A DNA stretch of 64,000 bases from Haloarcula rubra (GTDB lineage: Archaea > Halobacteriota > Halobacteria > Halobacteriales > Haloarculaceae), in the NCBI RefSeq assembly GCF_019599465.1, contig NZ_RKLR01000003.1, positions 124,001 to 188,000 on the forward strand, read 5' to 3'. The notes below the pieces were generated by a model that made no database searches, was not told where the DNA came from, and worked only from the letters and a program-made list of their open reading frames with translations. A program made the position numbers and the translations under genes. Shown here piece after piece: positions 16,468-24,484 of this stretch (its first letter is position 1; each line of letters opens with the position of its first letter).

Positions 16468-16728
16468 ATGGAGATGTGTGACACTGAGGGGGTCGGTGAC
16501 ACGTTCGAGTTTCGGCCACAAGAGGCCGTCAGCACCACAGTTGCGCGACGGCTCGCGTCGACTATCGGAAAAAGTCCAGTGGAGATGACACCACTGGCGG
16601 AGTCTATCGATCCGGACGCACTCGACAAGTTGTTCCAGAACGGTGACACGGACGTCGAGTTCCGGTTCGAACACGAGGGGGCCACCGTCCGCGTCTCCGA
16701 AGCGGGCATCACCGTCCAGCAGAACTGA
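16468..16728 (+). CDS. HalOD1-type output-domain protein
   Basis: An 86-residue protein that looks like a stand-alone HalOD1 domain, a haloarchaeal putative signal-output module. FRPQEAVSTTVARRLASTIGKSP..PLAESIDPDALDKLF and the beta-strand tail VEFRFEHEGATVRVSEAG are characteristic. ATG 16468 is chosen because the TATA box sits 25 nt before it; an upstream frame extension would begin inside the preceding gene. Its partner is unknown, but it lies near two DNA-binding proteins. Confidence 0.7.
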   Translation: MEMCDTEGVGDTFEFRPQEAVSTTVARRLASTIGKSPVEMTPLAESIDPDALDKLFQNGDTDVEFRFEHEGATVRVSEAGITVQQN

Positions 16729-16811
16729 CGCGTCACCGGTGGCGGAAAGCACCACTTTCTCGCCCTAACCGACGAATTACGAAGTCGGCGTGGTGGTCAC
16801 TAACACACTGC

Positions 16812-16955
16812 ATGAGTGGTCATCTGACGTCGGACGAGTGGCAACGCATCACGGAGTTCGCGCGGACGCCCAAGCATCGGCGGCGCCCGGAACAGTTACT
16901 CCCGGACGAAGCGATGACGGACCCCGAGGGAGACGCGAATTCGGCGACCGACTGA
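16812..16955 (+). CDS. Small polar protein (47 residues)
   Basis: A short ORF encoding a 47-residue hydrophilic peptide starting MSGHLTSDEWQRITEFART and ending acidic. The segment HLTSDEWQRI...FA looks like a helix followed by a basic PKHRRRP patch. Codon use (GC-rich third positions) matches neighbours. It ends 5 nt from the convergent winged-helix gene. Function is unknown; the ORF is too short to be certain. Confidence 0.45.
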   Translation: MSGHLTSDEWQRITEFARTPKHRRRPEQLLPDEAMTDPEGDANSATD

Positions 16956-16960
16956 ATCGC

Positions 16961-17242
16961 TCACAGCATGTTCTCTGTCTCGATGGTGTTCCAGACGTCG
17001 AGGCCCGGGTCCGTGATTCCGTAGACCCGTCCCTTCCGGCGGTCTTCGGAGACGAGCAGCGTCACGAGGTCGGCGTCCCGTAGCTCCTGCAGCGCCCGCG
17101 AGACGTGGGCGATACTCAGGTCAGTCTCGTCGGCGATGAGCGACGGCGTCGCCGGCCCCTCCGCCAACCGGCGGAGGGTCTCGACGCGATACCGGGAGCT
17201 GATGACGTAGCTGACCTCGTCCCACGGGTCCGAGTCAGCCAT
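16961..17242 (-). CDS. Winged-helix transcriptional regulator (ArsR/MarR-like)
   Basis: A 93-residue winged-helix DNA-binding protein. Helix-turn-helix residues lie in GPATPSLIADETDLSIAHVSRAL (about 29-52), followed by the wing VTLLVSEDRRKGRVYGITDPG. The opening DEVSYVISSRYRVETLRRL is typical of small haloarchaeal HTH proteins. There is no ligand domain. It may act locally; its target is unknown. Confidence 0.8.
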   Translation of the reverse strand: MADSDPWDEVSYVISSRYRVETLRRLAEGPATPSLIADETDLSIAHVSRALQELRDADLVTLLVSEDRRKGRVYGITDPGLDVWNTIETENML

Positions 17243-17407
17243 CGGTTCGCACCTCGTGGGTCCACACGGACGCCCCGGTCGGACGCCTCCCGGTGTGTCG
17301 TCGGTCGTCGCGCGGTGCCGTTCGCCTGCGTCGCCCGGGCGCGGACGGTCGTTCGTCGGTGTCGACTCTCCTGTGTGACCCGGTCCGGTGCGTGTTGTGT
17401 CGTGACA

Positions 17408-17953
17408 TTAGTGTTCTCTGAGTTCGGGGGGACGGGCGCTGCTGCGCCGTCTGTGGTCGGCGTACTGTGCGACTGTGACCGAGAGCAAGACGAGGACTAC
17501 GGCACCGCCGACGGTGTACGGCGACAGCGCCGTCAGGACGCCGACGTCGGCGGCCGACGCGAGGAACGTCGTTCCAGCGGCGAGGGAGACGATACCGTTG
17601 AGTCGCGGCCAGTGTACCGCGGGCGGGACGGGGCCGAGATAGCGGTCTATCTCGGCCGTCGCCGGCGTCTCCATCACCGAGCGCGCCTCCTCGTCGTACT
17701 CGACGAACCCGGCGGCCTCCAGTTTCGGGATGTGTGACTGGTAGAGGGAGACGTAGACGCGCTTCTCCTCGCTCGCGCTTATCTCCGAGGGCGAGACGTC
17801 GTCTTCGTGCGCCCCGATGAGTCTGGCGAGACGGCTCACCGATATCGGTGACCCGCGCCGTCTGAGCGTCGCCAGGATGAATCGCCGACGGCTGTTGCTC
17901 AGCACCTCGAACACGGTATCGCGAGAGAGCCGCTGGTGCTGTCCCGTCATCAC
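17408..17953 (-). CDS. DUF7344 membrane-anchored HTH protein
   Basis: A 181-residue protein with an N-terminal DUF7344 winged-helix domain (VFEVLSNSRRRFILATLRRRG at residues 14-34; KRVYVSLYQSHIPKLEAAGFVEYD near 64-87) and two hydrophobic helices near residues 118-160, ending in a basic tail. Family members are haloarchaeal putative regulators tethered to the membrane. It is divergent from the aminotransferase operon at 18284 and paralogous to the protein at 22018 on the other side of that operon. Confidence 0.8.
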   Translation of the reverse strand: MMTGQHQRLSRDTVFEVLSNSRRRFILATLRRRGSPISVSRLARLIGAHEDDVSPSEISASEEKRVYVSLYQSHIPKLEAAGFVEYDEEARSVMETPATAEIDRYLGPVPPAVHWPRLNGIVSLAAGTTFLASAADVGVLTALSPYTVGGAVVLVLLSVTVAQYADHRRRSSARPPELREH

Positions 17954-18283
17954 TCCCTCCGGGTATGACTACGTCGGGGGCGCGAGCGTCTGGGTCGTGA
18001 GGCCACTGTTGGGTGACCATCACAGGCACCGGCCTTTGTTACGTATCACATATCATACGGAGGTCGGTCGGTATCCCGGGCGAAACGACTGGGTAGCCAC
18101 GTGGTATCCACGCTGCAGAATCGGCGGAGACGGCCACACCCGGGTGTCTGTGAAGTCTGCGCCTTCGTGACACAGGGCGCGCATAACAATGGCTTCACTT
18201 TGCTTGCCGCAAACCGTGATAGCTGTACAACCGAAGCCGACCGAGCGGCGTCGGCACCCGTCCCTCGACGGCGGTGAGCGGAC
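17954..18283. other. Divergent 330-nt intergenic region
   Basis: Separates the DUF7344 gene from the aminotransferase operon. It holds the CATAACAATGGCT element at 18182-18194. A 32-codon ORF from ATG 18189 ends in a TGA overlapping the GTG at 18284, but its codon use is unlike neighbours. No other gene is seen. Confidence 0.6.
18182..18194 (+). promoter_or_regulatory. CATAACAATGGCT element
   Basis: Identical over 13 nt to 7326-7338. It lies about 99 nt before GTG 18284, so if it is a TATA box the transcript has a leader of about 70 nt. Confidence 0.4.
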
Positions 18284-19387
18284 GTGACCGACGCCCACTC
18301 TATCGACGTCTCGATGTCGATAGCGGCACCGGACGTCGGTGAGGCCGAGTTGCGACGCATCAGGGCCGTCCTCGACTCCGGTCGGTTGAGTGGCGGCGAC
18401 GAGGTCGAAGCCTTCGGCGAGGAGTTCGCGACGTACTGTACAGTTTCCCACGGCGTGCCGACGAGCAACGGCACCACGGCGCTCCACGCCGCCCTCGAGG
18501 CGCTGGACGTCGGCGACGGCGACACCGTCCTCACCACGCCCTTCTCCTTCGTGGCGACGGCCAACGCCGTCAGGCACGCCGGCGCGACGCCGGTGTTCGC
18601 CGACATCGACCCGGCGACGTACAACCTGGACCCCGCGAGCGTCGCGGCGACGGCCGACGCGGTCGGTGGCGTCGACGCCATCCTCGCCGTCCACCTCTAC
18701 GGCTGTCCCGCCCCGATGGACGAGTTGCGAGCCATCGCCGACCGGCACGACGCCGCACTCGTCGAGGACGCGGCACAGGCCCACGGGGCGACGTACCACG
18801 GCGACCCCGTCGGCAGCCTCGGCGACGCCGCCTGCTTCAGTTTCTACCCGACGAAGAACATGACGACCGGGGAAGGTGGCATCGTCGTCACCGACGACGA
18901 CGACGTCGCCGACCGTCTCTGGCAGTTCATCGACCACGGCCGCGACGGCGAGGGGAACCACGCGACCGTCGGGCACAACTTCCGGATGACCGACGTCTGC
19001 GCGGCCATCGGCCGCGCCCAGCTAGCGAAACTCGACGAGTACGTCGCGGCGCGACGCGACCACGCTAGAGCCCTCGACGACGCCGTCGCGGACACCGACC
19101 TCGTCGCGCCCGTCGAACCCGACGGCTGTCGCCACTCCTACCACCAGTACACGGTCCGCTGTCCCGACCGCGACGCCCTTCGGGCACACCTCGACGACTA
19201 CGGCGTGCCCTCGGCCGTGTACTACCCGACGCCGATTCACGAGGAACCGGCCTACGACGACGTGGACGCGTCCCTCCCCGAAGCGGAACGGGCCGCCGAG
19301 GAGGTCCTGTCGCTCCCGGTCCATCCGGGCCTGTCCCCGCGGGACGTTCGCGCCGTCACCCTCGCTCTCACCGAATTCAGACAATGA
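18284..19387 (+). CDS. DegT/DnrJ/EryC1/StrS aminotransferase (WbpE-like)
   Basis: PLP-dependent aminotransferase of 367 residues. PTSNGTTALHAAL near residue 59 is the phosphate loop, VEDAAQAHGA near 160 has the PLP Asp, and FYPTKNM gives the Schiff-base Lys at 191. The start is GTG 18284; ATG 18314 would give MSIAAPDVGEAEL and is an equally plausible start for the family. It is followed after 25 nt by a Gfo/Idh oxidoreductase and then a UDP-sugar 6-dehydrogenase. That is the WbpE-WbpB-WbpA set, so it likely makes a 3-amino-3-deoxy UDP-uronate. Confidence 0.88.
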   Translation: MTDAHSIDVSMSIAAPDVGEAELRRIRAVLDSGRLSGGDEVEAFGEEFATYCTVSHGVPTSNGTTALHAALEALDVGDGDTVLTTPFSFVATANAVRHAGATPVFADIDPATYNLDPASVAATADAVGGVDAILAVHLYGCPAPMDELRAIADRHDAALVEDAAQAHGATYHGDPVGSLGDAACFSFYPTKNMTTGEGGIVVTDDDDVADRLWQFIDHGRDGEGNHATVGHNFRMTDVCAAIGRAQLAKLDEYVAARRDHARALDDAVADTDLVAPVEPDGCRHSYHQYTVRCPDRDALRAHLDDYGVPSAVYYPTPIHEEPAYDDVDASLPEAERAAEEVLSLPVHPGLSPRDVRAVTLALTEFRQ

Positions 19388-19412
19388 CTATCGCCCTCAG
19401 AGAGGTCCCACG

Positions 19413-20414
19413 ATGAACAGCACAGAACCGCTCGCCGCCGGCGTCGTCGGCGTCGGCAGTATGGGCACGCACCACGCCCGCGTGTACAACGAGATACCGG
19501 GCGTCGACCTCGTCGGCGTCGCGGACGCCGACCCCGTCTCCGCCGCCGAGACGGCCGCGGAGTACGGCACCTCGGTCGCCGACCCGTCGGACTTACTCGA
19601 GGTCGTCGACCTCGTCTCCGTCGCCGTCCCGACGCGGTTCCACTACGACGTCGCAATGGAGGCCATCGAGGCTGGCGTCTCGGTCCTCATCGAGAAGCCG
19701 TTCGTCCGCGACCCGGTGAAGGGTCAGGAACTCATCGACCGCGCCGCCGAGATGGGCGTCCAGTTACAGGTCGGCCACATCGAGCGGTTCAACCCCGTCG
19801 TCGACGTGTTGCAGGACGTGTTGGCGGACCTCGACCCGATAGCCGCCTCCGCGCGTCGCCTCGGTCCGCCAGTCTCGCGGGACGTCGACGACGACGTGGT
19901 GATGGACTTGATGATACACGACATCGACGTGGTCTGCTCGCTGTTCGACGACGAAGTGGACGGCGTCACCGCCGTCGGTGCCTGCGACGGGGACTACGCG
20001 GACGCCCAGATGAAGTTCGCCGGGGGCACCGTCTGCTCGCTGACCGCCAGCAGAATCACGCAGGAACGCATCAGGGACCTCTCCGTGACCACCCGCGAGT
20101 GCCACGTCGCCGTCGACTTCATGGACCAGTCGATGCGCATCTACCGCCACACGGACCCGTCCTACCACACCGAGAACGGCGACGTCCGGTACACACAGGA
20201 GAGCATCATCGAGCGGCCGGCCGTCGAGAGTGACGAGCCGCTCAAACGCGAGCTCCGGTCGTTCGTCGAGTGCGTCACCGCCGGGTCGACGCCACGCGTC
20301 ACCGGCGAGGAGGGGCTCCGGGCGCTGTCGATAGCCCGCGACATCAGCGACCTCGCCACCTCCCGGGACCTCGGTCTAGCGGAGGTGAGCGTCAGTGACG
20401 GCAGTACGACCTGA
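19413..20414 (+). CDS. Gfo/Idh/MocA oxidoreductase (WbpB-like)
   Basis: NAD-dependent dehydrogenase of 333 residues. GVVGVGSMGTHHARVY near residue 10 is the Rossmann loop, VLIEKPFVRD near 89 the EKP motif, and VGHIERFNPVV near 115 the region expected to bind substrate. The GHIERFNP form is common in WbpB/WlbA-type UDP-GlcNAcA 3-dehydrogenases. It overlaps the next gene by 20 nt, so expression is coupled with the 6-dehydrogenase that would make its substrate. Confidence 0.88.
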   Translation: MNSTEPLAAGVVGVGSMGTHHARVYNEIPGVDLVGVADADPVSAAETAAEYGTSVADPSDLLEVVDLVSVAVPTRFHYDVAMEAIEAGVSVLIEKPFVRDPVKGQELIDRAAEMGVQLQVGHIERFNPVVDVLQDVLADLDPIAASARRLGPPVSRDVDDDVVMDLMIHDIDVVCSLFDDEVDGVTAVGACDGDYADAQMKFAGGTVCSLTASRITQERIRDLSVTTRECHVAVDFMDQSMRIYRHTDPSYHTENGDVRYTQESIIERPAVESDEPLKRELRSFVECVTAGSTPRVTGEEGLRALSIARDISDLATSRDLGLAEVSVSDGSTT

Positions 20415-21765
20415 GAGCGCGGTCTACGCCGCCGACAGCGGTGGCCCGGCGCTCCGCGAGGCGTTCGTCACCGGCGACGTTCCGGTCGCCGTGTACGGCC
20501 TCGGGAAGATGGGACTGCCGTTGGCGGCCGTCCTCGCCGACGTCACCGGGAACGTCGTCGGTGCGGACATCGACCCGGAGGTGGTCGCCGCCGTCGAACG
20601 GGGCGAGTCCCCCGTCGAGGGCGAACCGGGACTCGCCGAGTTGGTCGCCGAGACGACCGCCGCCGGCTCGCTCCGGGTGACGGGTGACCCGGTGGACGCG
20701 GCCGCCGACGGGCGGTTCCACGTCGTCATCGTTCCGACGCTGTTGGACGACCGGAACGACCCGGACCTCTCCGCGTTGCTCGCGGCCGTCGACGCCATCG
20801 CCGAGGGCCTCTCGCCGGGCGACCTCGTGGTCGTCGAGTCGACGGTCCCCCCCGGGACGACGCGCGACGTGGTCGCGCCGCGACTCGCCGAGCGCAGCGG
20901 ACTGGATCCCGAGGAGTTCGGCGTCGCGTTCTGCCCGGAGCGGACGGCCAGCGGCCGAGCACTGCGAGACATCCGCGGAGCCTACCCGAAGGTCGTCGGC
21001 GGCGTGGACGCGGAGAGCGAGCGCGTCGCGAGCCTGCTCTACGACGAGGTGACGAGCAACGAGGTCGTCCGGGCCGGCGACGCCACGAGCGCCGAGTGCG
21101 TGAAAGTGTTCGAGGGCGTCTACCGCGACGTCAACGTCGCGCTGGCGAACGAACTCGCGCGCGTGGCGGACCCCCTCGACGTCGACGTCCGGCGGGCCAT
21201 CGAGGTGGCGAACACCCAGCCGTTCTGTCACATCCACGACCCCGGACCCGGCGTCGGCGGGCACTGTATCCCGCTGTACCCGCACTTCCTCACCTCGCAG
21301 GTCGAGACGGACCTCCCGCTGATAGAGACGAGTCGGTCGGTCAACGACGCGATGCCGGCCTTCGTCACGAGTTCGGTGGTCAAGTTGCTCGGCGACGAGG
21401 GCACCGACGTCGCGGACGCCGACGTGTTGTTGCTCGGCGTCGCCTACCGCGCGGGCGTCGACGAGACGCGCAAGGCACCGGCCCGGCCCATCGCGCGCGC
21501 TCTCTCCAAACTCGGTGCCGACGTGTACGCGACGGACCCGGTGGTCGACGTCGGCGAGGTCCCCGACCTCGAAGCGACGCCGCTCGACCACGACGACATC
21601 GAGTCGGCCGCGTCGCAGTTCGACGCGGTGGTCCTCGTCACGGCCCACGAGGACTACGAGACGGTGGCGTTCGACGCGTTCGAGAACGGCGTGGTGGTCG
21701 ATACGCGCGACGTCGTCGAGGACGATTCGCCCGCCGTCTACACTATCGGAAGTGGGCGTTCGTAG
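20395..21765 (+). CDS. UDP-N-acetyl-sugar 6-dehydrogenase (WecC/WbpA type)
   Basis: Nucleotide-sugar dehydrogenase of 456 residues that oxidises C6 of a UDP-HexNAc twice to the uronate. VAVYGLGKMGLPLAAVLAD at residues 31-49 is the NAD loop. ESTVPPGTT near 148 and the catalytic Cys291 in GVGGHCIPLYP are canonical. The IPLYPHFL continuation points to the UDP-ManNAc/GlcNAc subgroup rather than UDP-glucose. The start is GTG 20395, giving an N-terminal extension of about 28 residues before the Rossmann fold. It is last in the aminotransferase/Gfo-Idh operon. Confidence 0.9.
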   Translation: MTAVRPESAVYAADSGGPALREAFVTGDVPVAVYGLGKMGLPLAAVLADVTGNVVGADIDPEVVAAVERGESPVEGEPGLAELVAETTAAGSLRVTGDPVDAAADGRFHVVIVPTLLDDRNDPDLSALLAAVDAIAEGLSPGDLVVVESTVPPGTTRDVVAPRLAERSGLDPEEFGVAFCPERTASGRALRDIRGAYPKVVGGVDAESERVASLLYDEVTSNEVVRAGDATSAECVKVFEGVYRDVNVALANELARVADPLDVDVRRAIEVANTQPFCHIHDPGPGVGGHCIPLYPHFLTSQVETDLPLIETSRSVNDAMPAFVTSSVVKLLGDEGTDVADADVLLLGVAYRAGVDETRKAPARPIARALSKLGADVYATDPVVDVGEVPDLEATPLDHDDIESAASQFDAVVLVTAHEDYETVAFDAFENGVVVDTRDVVEDDSPAVYTIGSGRS

Positions 21766-21877
21766 CGTGAGTGAGCGATAACTCAACAATCGTTCGCTAC
21801 CGCGGTTAAGGAGAGCATCCAGAACCTGTGCCGCTCCTAACAAGTATCAGATTCAATAAGTAACAAAGTATTAAGTG

Positions 21878-21909
21878 CCAAAAGCGTGTCTGATTTGACA
21901 CGCTCTTGG
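21878..21909. repeat. 13-nt inverted repeat upstream of DUF7344 gene
   Basis: Arms CCAAAAGCGTGTC and GACACGCTCTTGG match at 12 of 13 positions around a TGATTT loop. It is directly downstream of an AT-rich promoter-like tract (GTAACAAAGTATTAAG at 21860-21875) and 109 nt before ATG 22018. It could be an operator, an RNA hairpin in the leader, or a terminator for the glycan operon. Confidence 0.55.
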
Positions 21910-22017
21910 GTTCGGACGGGCGCACCTGTCGCGGCTGCATCTGGGGGTGCGGCCATCGCGCTGCCGTCGTCGCGGTCGACACCGCCGCCCGAATGCCGGG
22001 CCGAGGAGGGCTTGAAC

Positions 22018-22638
22018 ATGAGCACGCAGGACCAACCCACCACCGGTGCTGGAATAGAGGATCCGACTCCCACGGACTCGGAGTCGGTGGAGACAGCGGC
22101 GAGCGACGCCGAGACAGAACAGAGTGAACCAGAGGACTTGTCGTTAGACCTGATATTCGAGATACTGAAGAACAGTCGCCGACGAGAGGTACTCCACTAT
22201 CTCCGCGACCTAGAGGACGACGAGCGAGTCTCGCTCGGGGAACTGGCCGAACACGTCGCCGCGATAGAGAACGACACGACGACCGACGCCCTGACGTCGA
22301 GTCAGCGCAAGCGCGTCTACGTCGGCCTCTACCAGTGTCACCTCCCGAAGATGGACGACATGGGTGTCGTCGACTTCAATCAGGACCGCGGGCACGTCCG
22401 TCTGGCACCGGCCGCGGAGCACCTGATGGAGTATCTGGACCGGCCGAGCGACGAGGCCGTCGTCGACTGGCACCACTACTACGCCGTCGTGTCGGGCATC
22501 GGCGTCGCCATCCTCGGCCTGTCGGCCGTCATGGGTTTCAGCGGCGGCGTACTGCTGACGCTGTTGGGGCTGGTGGTCGCGACGTTCGCGTTCTGTTCTG
22601 GCGTGCACTGGCTGGTCGACGCCCGAGCCGAGGCCTGA
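22018..22638 (+). CDS. DUF7344 membrane-anchored HTH protein
   Basis: A 206-residue paralogue of the 17408 gene. An acidic, Ser/Thr-rich stretch (residues 1-40) is followed by the DUF7344 winged helix (LIFEILKNSRRREVLHYLRDL; KRVYVGLYQCHLPKMDDMG) and two hydrophobic helices near residues 150-200. ATG 22018 is preferred because a GGAGGG ribosome-binding sequence lies about 10 nt before it. An upstream GTG (21886) would start inside the inverted repeat and add a sequence unlike the family. It probably senses or regulates at the membrane, possibly the adjacent operon. Confidence 0.8.
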   Translation: MSTQDQPTTGAGIEDPTPTDSESVETAASDAETEQSEPEDLSLDLIFEILKNSRRREVLHYLRDLEDDERVSLGELAEHVAAIENDTTTDALTSSQRKRVYVGLYQCHLPKMDDMGVVDFNQDRGHVRLAPAAEHLMEYLDRPSDEAVVDWHHYYAVVSGIGVAILGLSAVMGFSGGVLLTLLGLVVATFAFCSGVHWLVDARAEA

Positions 22639-23149
22639 GACGAAAGTGTTCGGCACCGGACCGGCGTCCGACCAGCTCTCCCGTCCATCTACAATCGAAC
22701 ATTCCGTGCGTAGCGGCGGGGAAGGCGTCGTCGACGGGCACGCTGGTCAGTGGTCCACGAGACAGTACGGCCCTCTGGTCGTGGGGGTACGGTGCGGTGA
22801 AAATGGGGGTGGCCAGCACGTTCGGTACGAGTCGGATGGGGTACACGGGCTGGCTGGCCGCCCCTCAGTGGTCTGCGTCGGACACAAGTGGATGGTGTAC
22901 CGTTCGGGTGGTGTTCTCAGGTTGGCCGACCGATAGCGCACCGGCGAACCGGTGCGAAACCGTGCCGGCATCACAGCCGATGAGAGCTATCGGTATTGTA
23001 AAAAACTGCTTACAGATATCAAGCCGACCCCTGTGACGGCGCCACAGACCGGGACCGGAACCGGCGAGCGACCGACTGGAACCCGGCGCTGTCTTGCAGT
23101 AGGATAGTCTTACGCCGCCCGTGAACGGTCCGCCGAGTCCGTCGACCAG
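22639..23149. other. 511-nt convergent intergenic region, no gene seen
   Basis: Lies between two convergent genes. Frames here are short, Arg-rich and without family motifs. An AT-rich patch (22990-23015, with a run TAAAAAACTG) is promoter-like but leads to no ORF. Nothing further can be supported. Confidence 0.6.
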
Positions 23150-24484
23150 TCAGACATCGGGAACGACGACGACCACGACGTCGTTGACGTTCGTTCCGGT
23201 CGGGCCGGTGTGGAGCGTCGCACCGACGGCGTCGAGGTAGCCCCCGGCGTCGTGTGTATCCAGCGCGTCGGTCGCGCGTCGGCGCTCTTCCTCGGGCACC
23301 GTCTCCCGGTCGACGAGAGCGCCCGCGGCGTCGGAACTGCCGTCCTCGCCGTCCGTGTCGACGGCGGCGAGCACCGACGGGCCGGTCAGTTCCACAGCGG
23401 CGGCCAGCGCGAGTTCCTGATTCGGGCCGCCGCGACCGCCCTCGCCGTCGACGGTGACCGTCGTCTCACCGCCGGCGACGACGACGGCGGGCGGCGACAC
23501 CGGGTGCCCCGTCGCCGCTATCTCCTCGGCGATCGAGTGGACCACGGGCCCGACGTGTCGGGCCGGCCCGCGGAGCCGCGACGTCAGTCGGAGGGGGGTG
23601 TAGCCGGCGTCCGCGGCCGACTGTTCGGCCGCGTCTAACGCCACTGCGTTCGTACCGACGAGGTGGGTCGTCGCCCGGTCGAAGGCGGGGTCGTCGGGGC
23701 CGGGCGTCTCCCGAATCTCGCCCGCCGCGCCGGCTTCGAGGTGCGTCTCGACGGCGTCGGGGACGGTGACGTTGTAGCGGTCGAGCACGTCCAGCGCGTC
23801 CGCGTAGGTCGTCTCGTCCGGGACGGTCGGCCCGCTCCCGACGACCGAGAGGTCGTCGCCGACGACGTCGCTGAGCGCCAGCGTCGCGACGGTCGCCGGC
23901 GTTGCGAGGCGAGCGAGTTGGCCGCCCTTGCTGGCCGAGAGGTGCTTGCGGACGGCGTTGATGGCCGCTATCGGCGCGCCGCTCTCGAGTAGTCCCGTCG
24001 TCGTCTCGCGGAGGGCCGCGAGCGGGAGGTCGCCCGCCGGCGCCGTCAACAGGGCGCTCGCCCCGCCGGTCACGACGAACAGGACGAGCGTCGACTCGTC
24101 GGCGGCCCGGACCGTCTCTAGCACTGTCGCCGTCGCCTCGACGGTGCGCTCGGACGGGACCGGGTGGTCGCCGACGCGCACCGAGACGGTGTCGAGCGTC
24201 TCCGCGTGTTCGGCCACGACGACGCCGTCCGTGAGTCGGTCACCGATGACGTCTTCGAGCGCCCGTGCGACGCCGACGCTCGCCTTCCCGCCGCCGACCA
24301 CGACCACTTCGCGATACTCGGTGAGGTCGTACTCGGACTCACCGACACGAAGCGTGTCGCCGTCCCGCGTGACTGCCGCTCGAACCGCCCTGTCCGGCGC
24401 GGCCGCCTCGATGGCCGCTTCGAGGCAGTCCAGCGCGACGGCGTGGTGTGCAGTCCGTGCCAGCGACGACCGGTCGGCGAACAT
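23150..24484 (-). CDS. Glycerate 2-kinase (DUF4147/MOFRL family)
   Basis: ATP-dependent kinase of 444 residues converting glycerate to 2-phosphoglycerate, feeding glycolysis. VVVGGGKASVGVARALE near residue 68, VTGGASALLTAPAGDL near 140 and the C-terminal MOFRL-like VVVAGGETTVTVDGEGGRGGPNQ are diagnostic. TGPTGTNVND ends the active-site region. ATG 24484 is used rather than a longer frame, because the 48 extra residues are not family-like. It is isolated on the minus strand and could serve serine or hydroxypyruvate metabolism or sugar breakdown. Confidence 0.88.
   Translation of the reverse strand: MFADRSSLARTAHHAVALDCLEAAIEAAAPDRAVRAAVTRDGDTLRVGESEYDLTEYREVVVVGGGKASVGVARALEDVIGDRLTDGVVVAEHAETLDTVSVRVGDHPVPSERTVEATATVLETVRAADESTLVLFVVTGGASALLTAPAGDLPLAALRETTTGLLESGAPIAAINAVRKHLSASKGGQLARLATPATVATLALSDVVGDDLSVVGSGPTVPDETTYADALDVLDRYNVTVPDAVETHLEAGAAGEIRETPGPDDPAFDRATTHLVGTNAVALDAAEQSAADAGYTPLRLTSRLRGPARHVGPVVHSIAEEIAATGHPVSPPAVVVAGGETTVTVDGEGGRGGPNQELALAAAVELTGPSVLAAVDTDGEDGSSDAAGALVDRETVPEEERRRATDALDTHDAGGYLDAVGATLHTGPTGTNVNDVVVVVVPDV

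Noticed and set aside
18189-18287. 32-codon ORF before the WbpE-like aminotransferase gene
   Set aside because: Codon use is unlike neighbours, and the ATG falls inside the probable promoter, although its stop overlaps the GTG start.
21886-22017. 44-residue N-terminal extension of the DUF7344 protein
   Set aside because: The GTG start lies inside the inverted repeat and the added residues are not family-like; a GGAGGG site supports ATG 22018.
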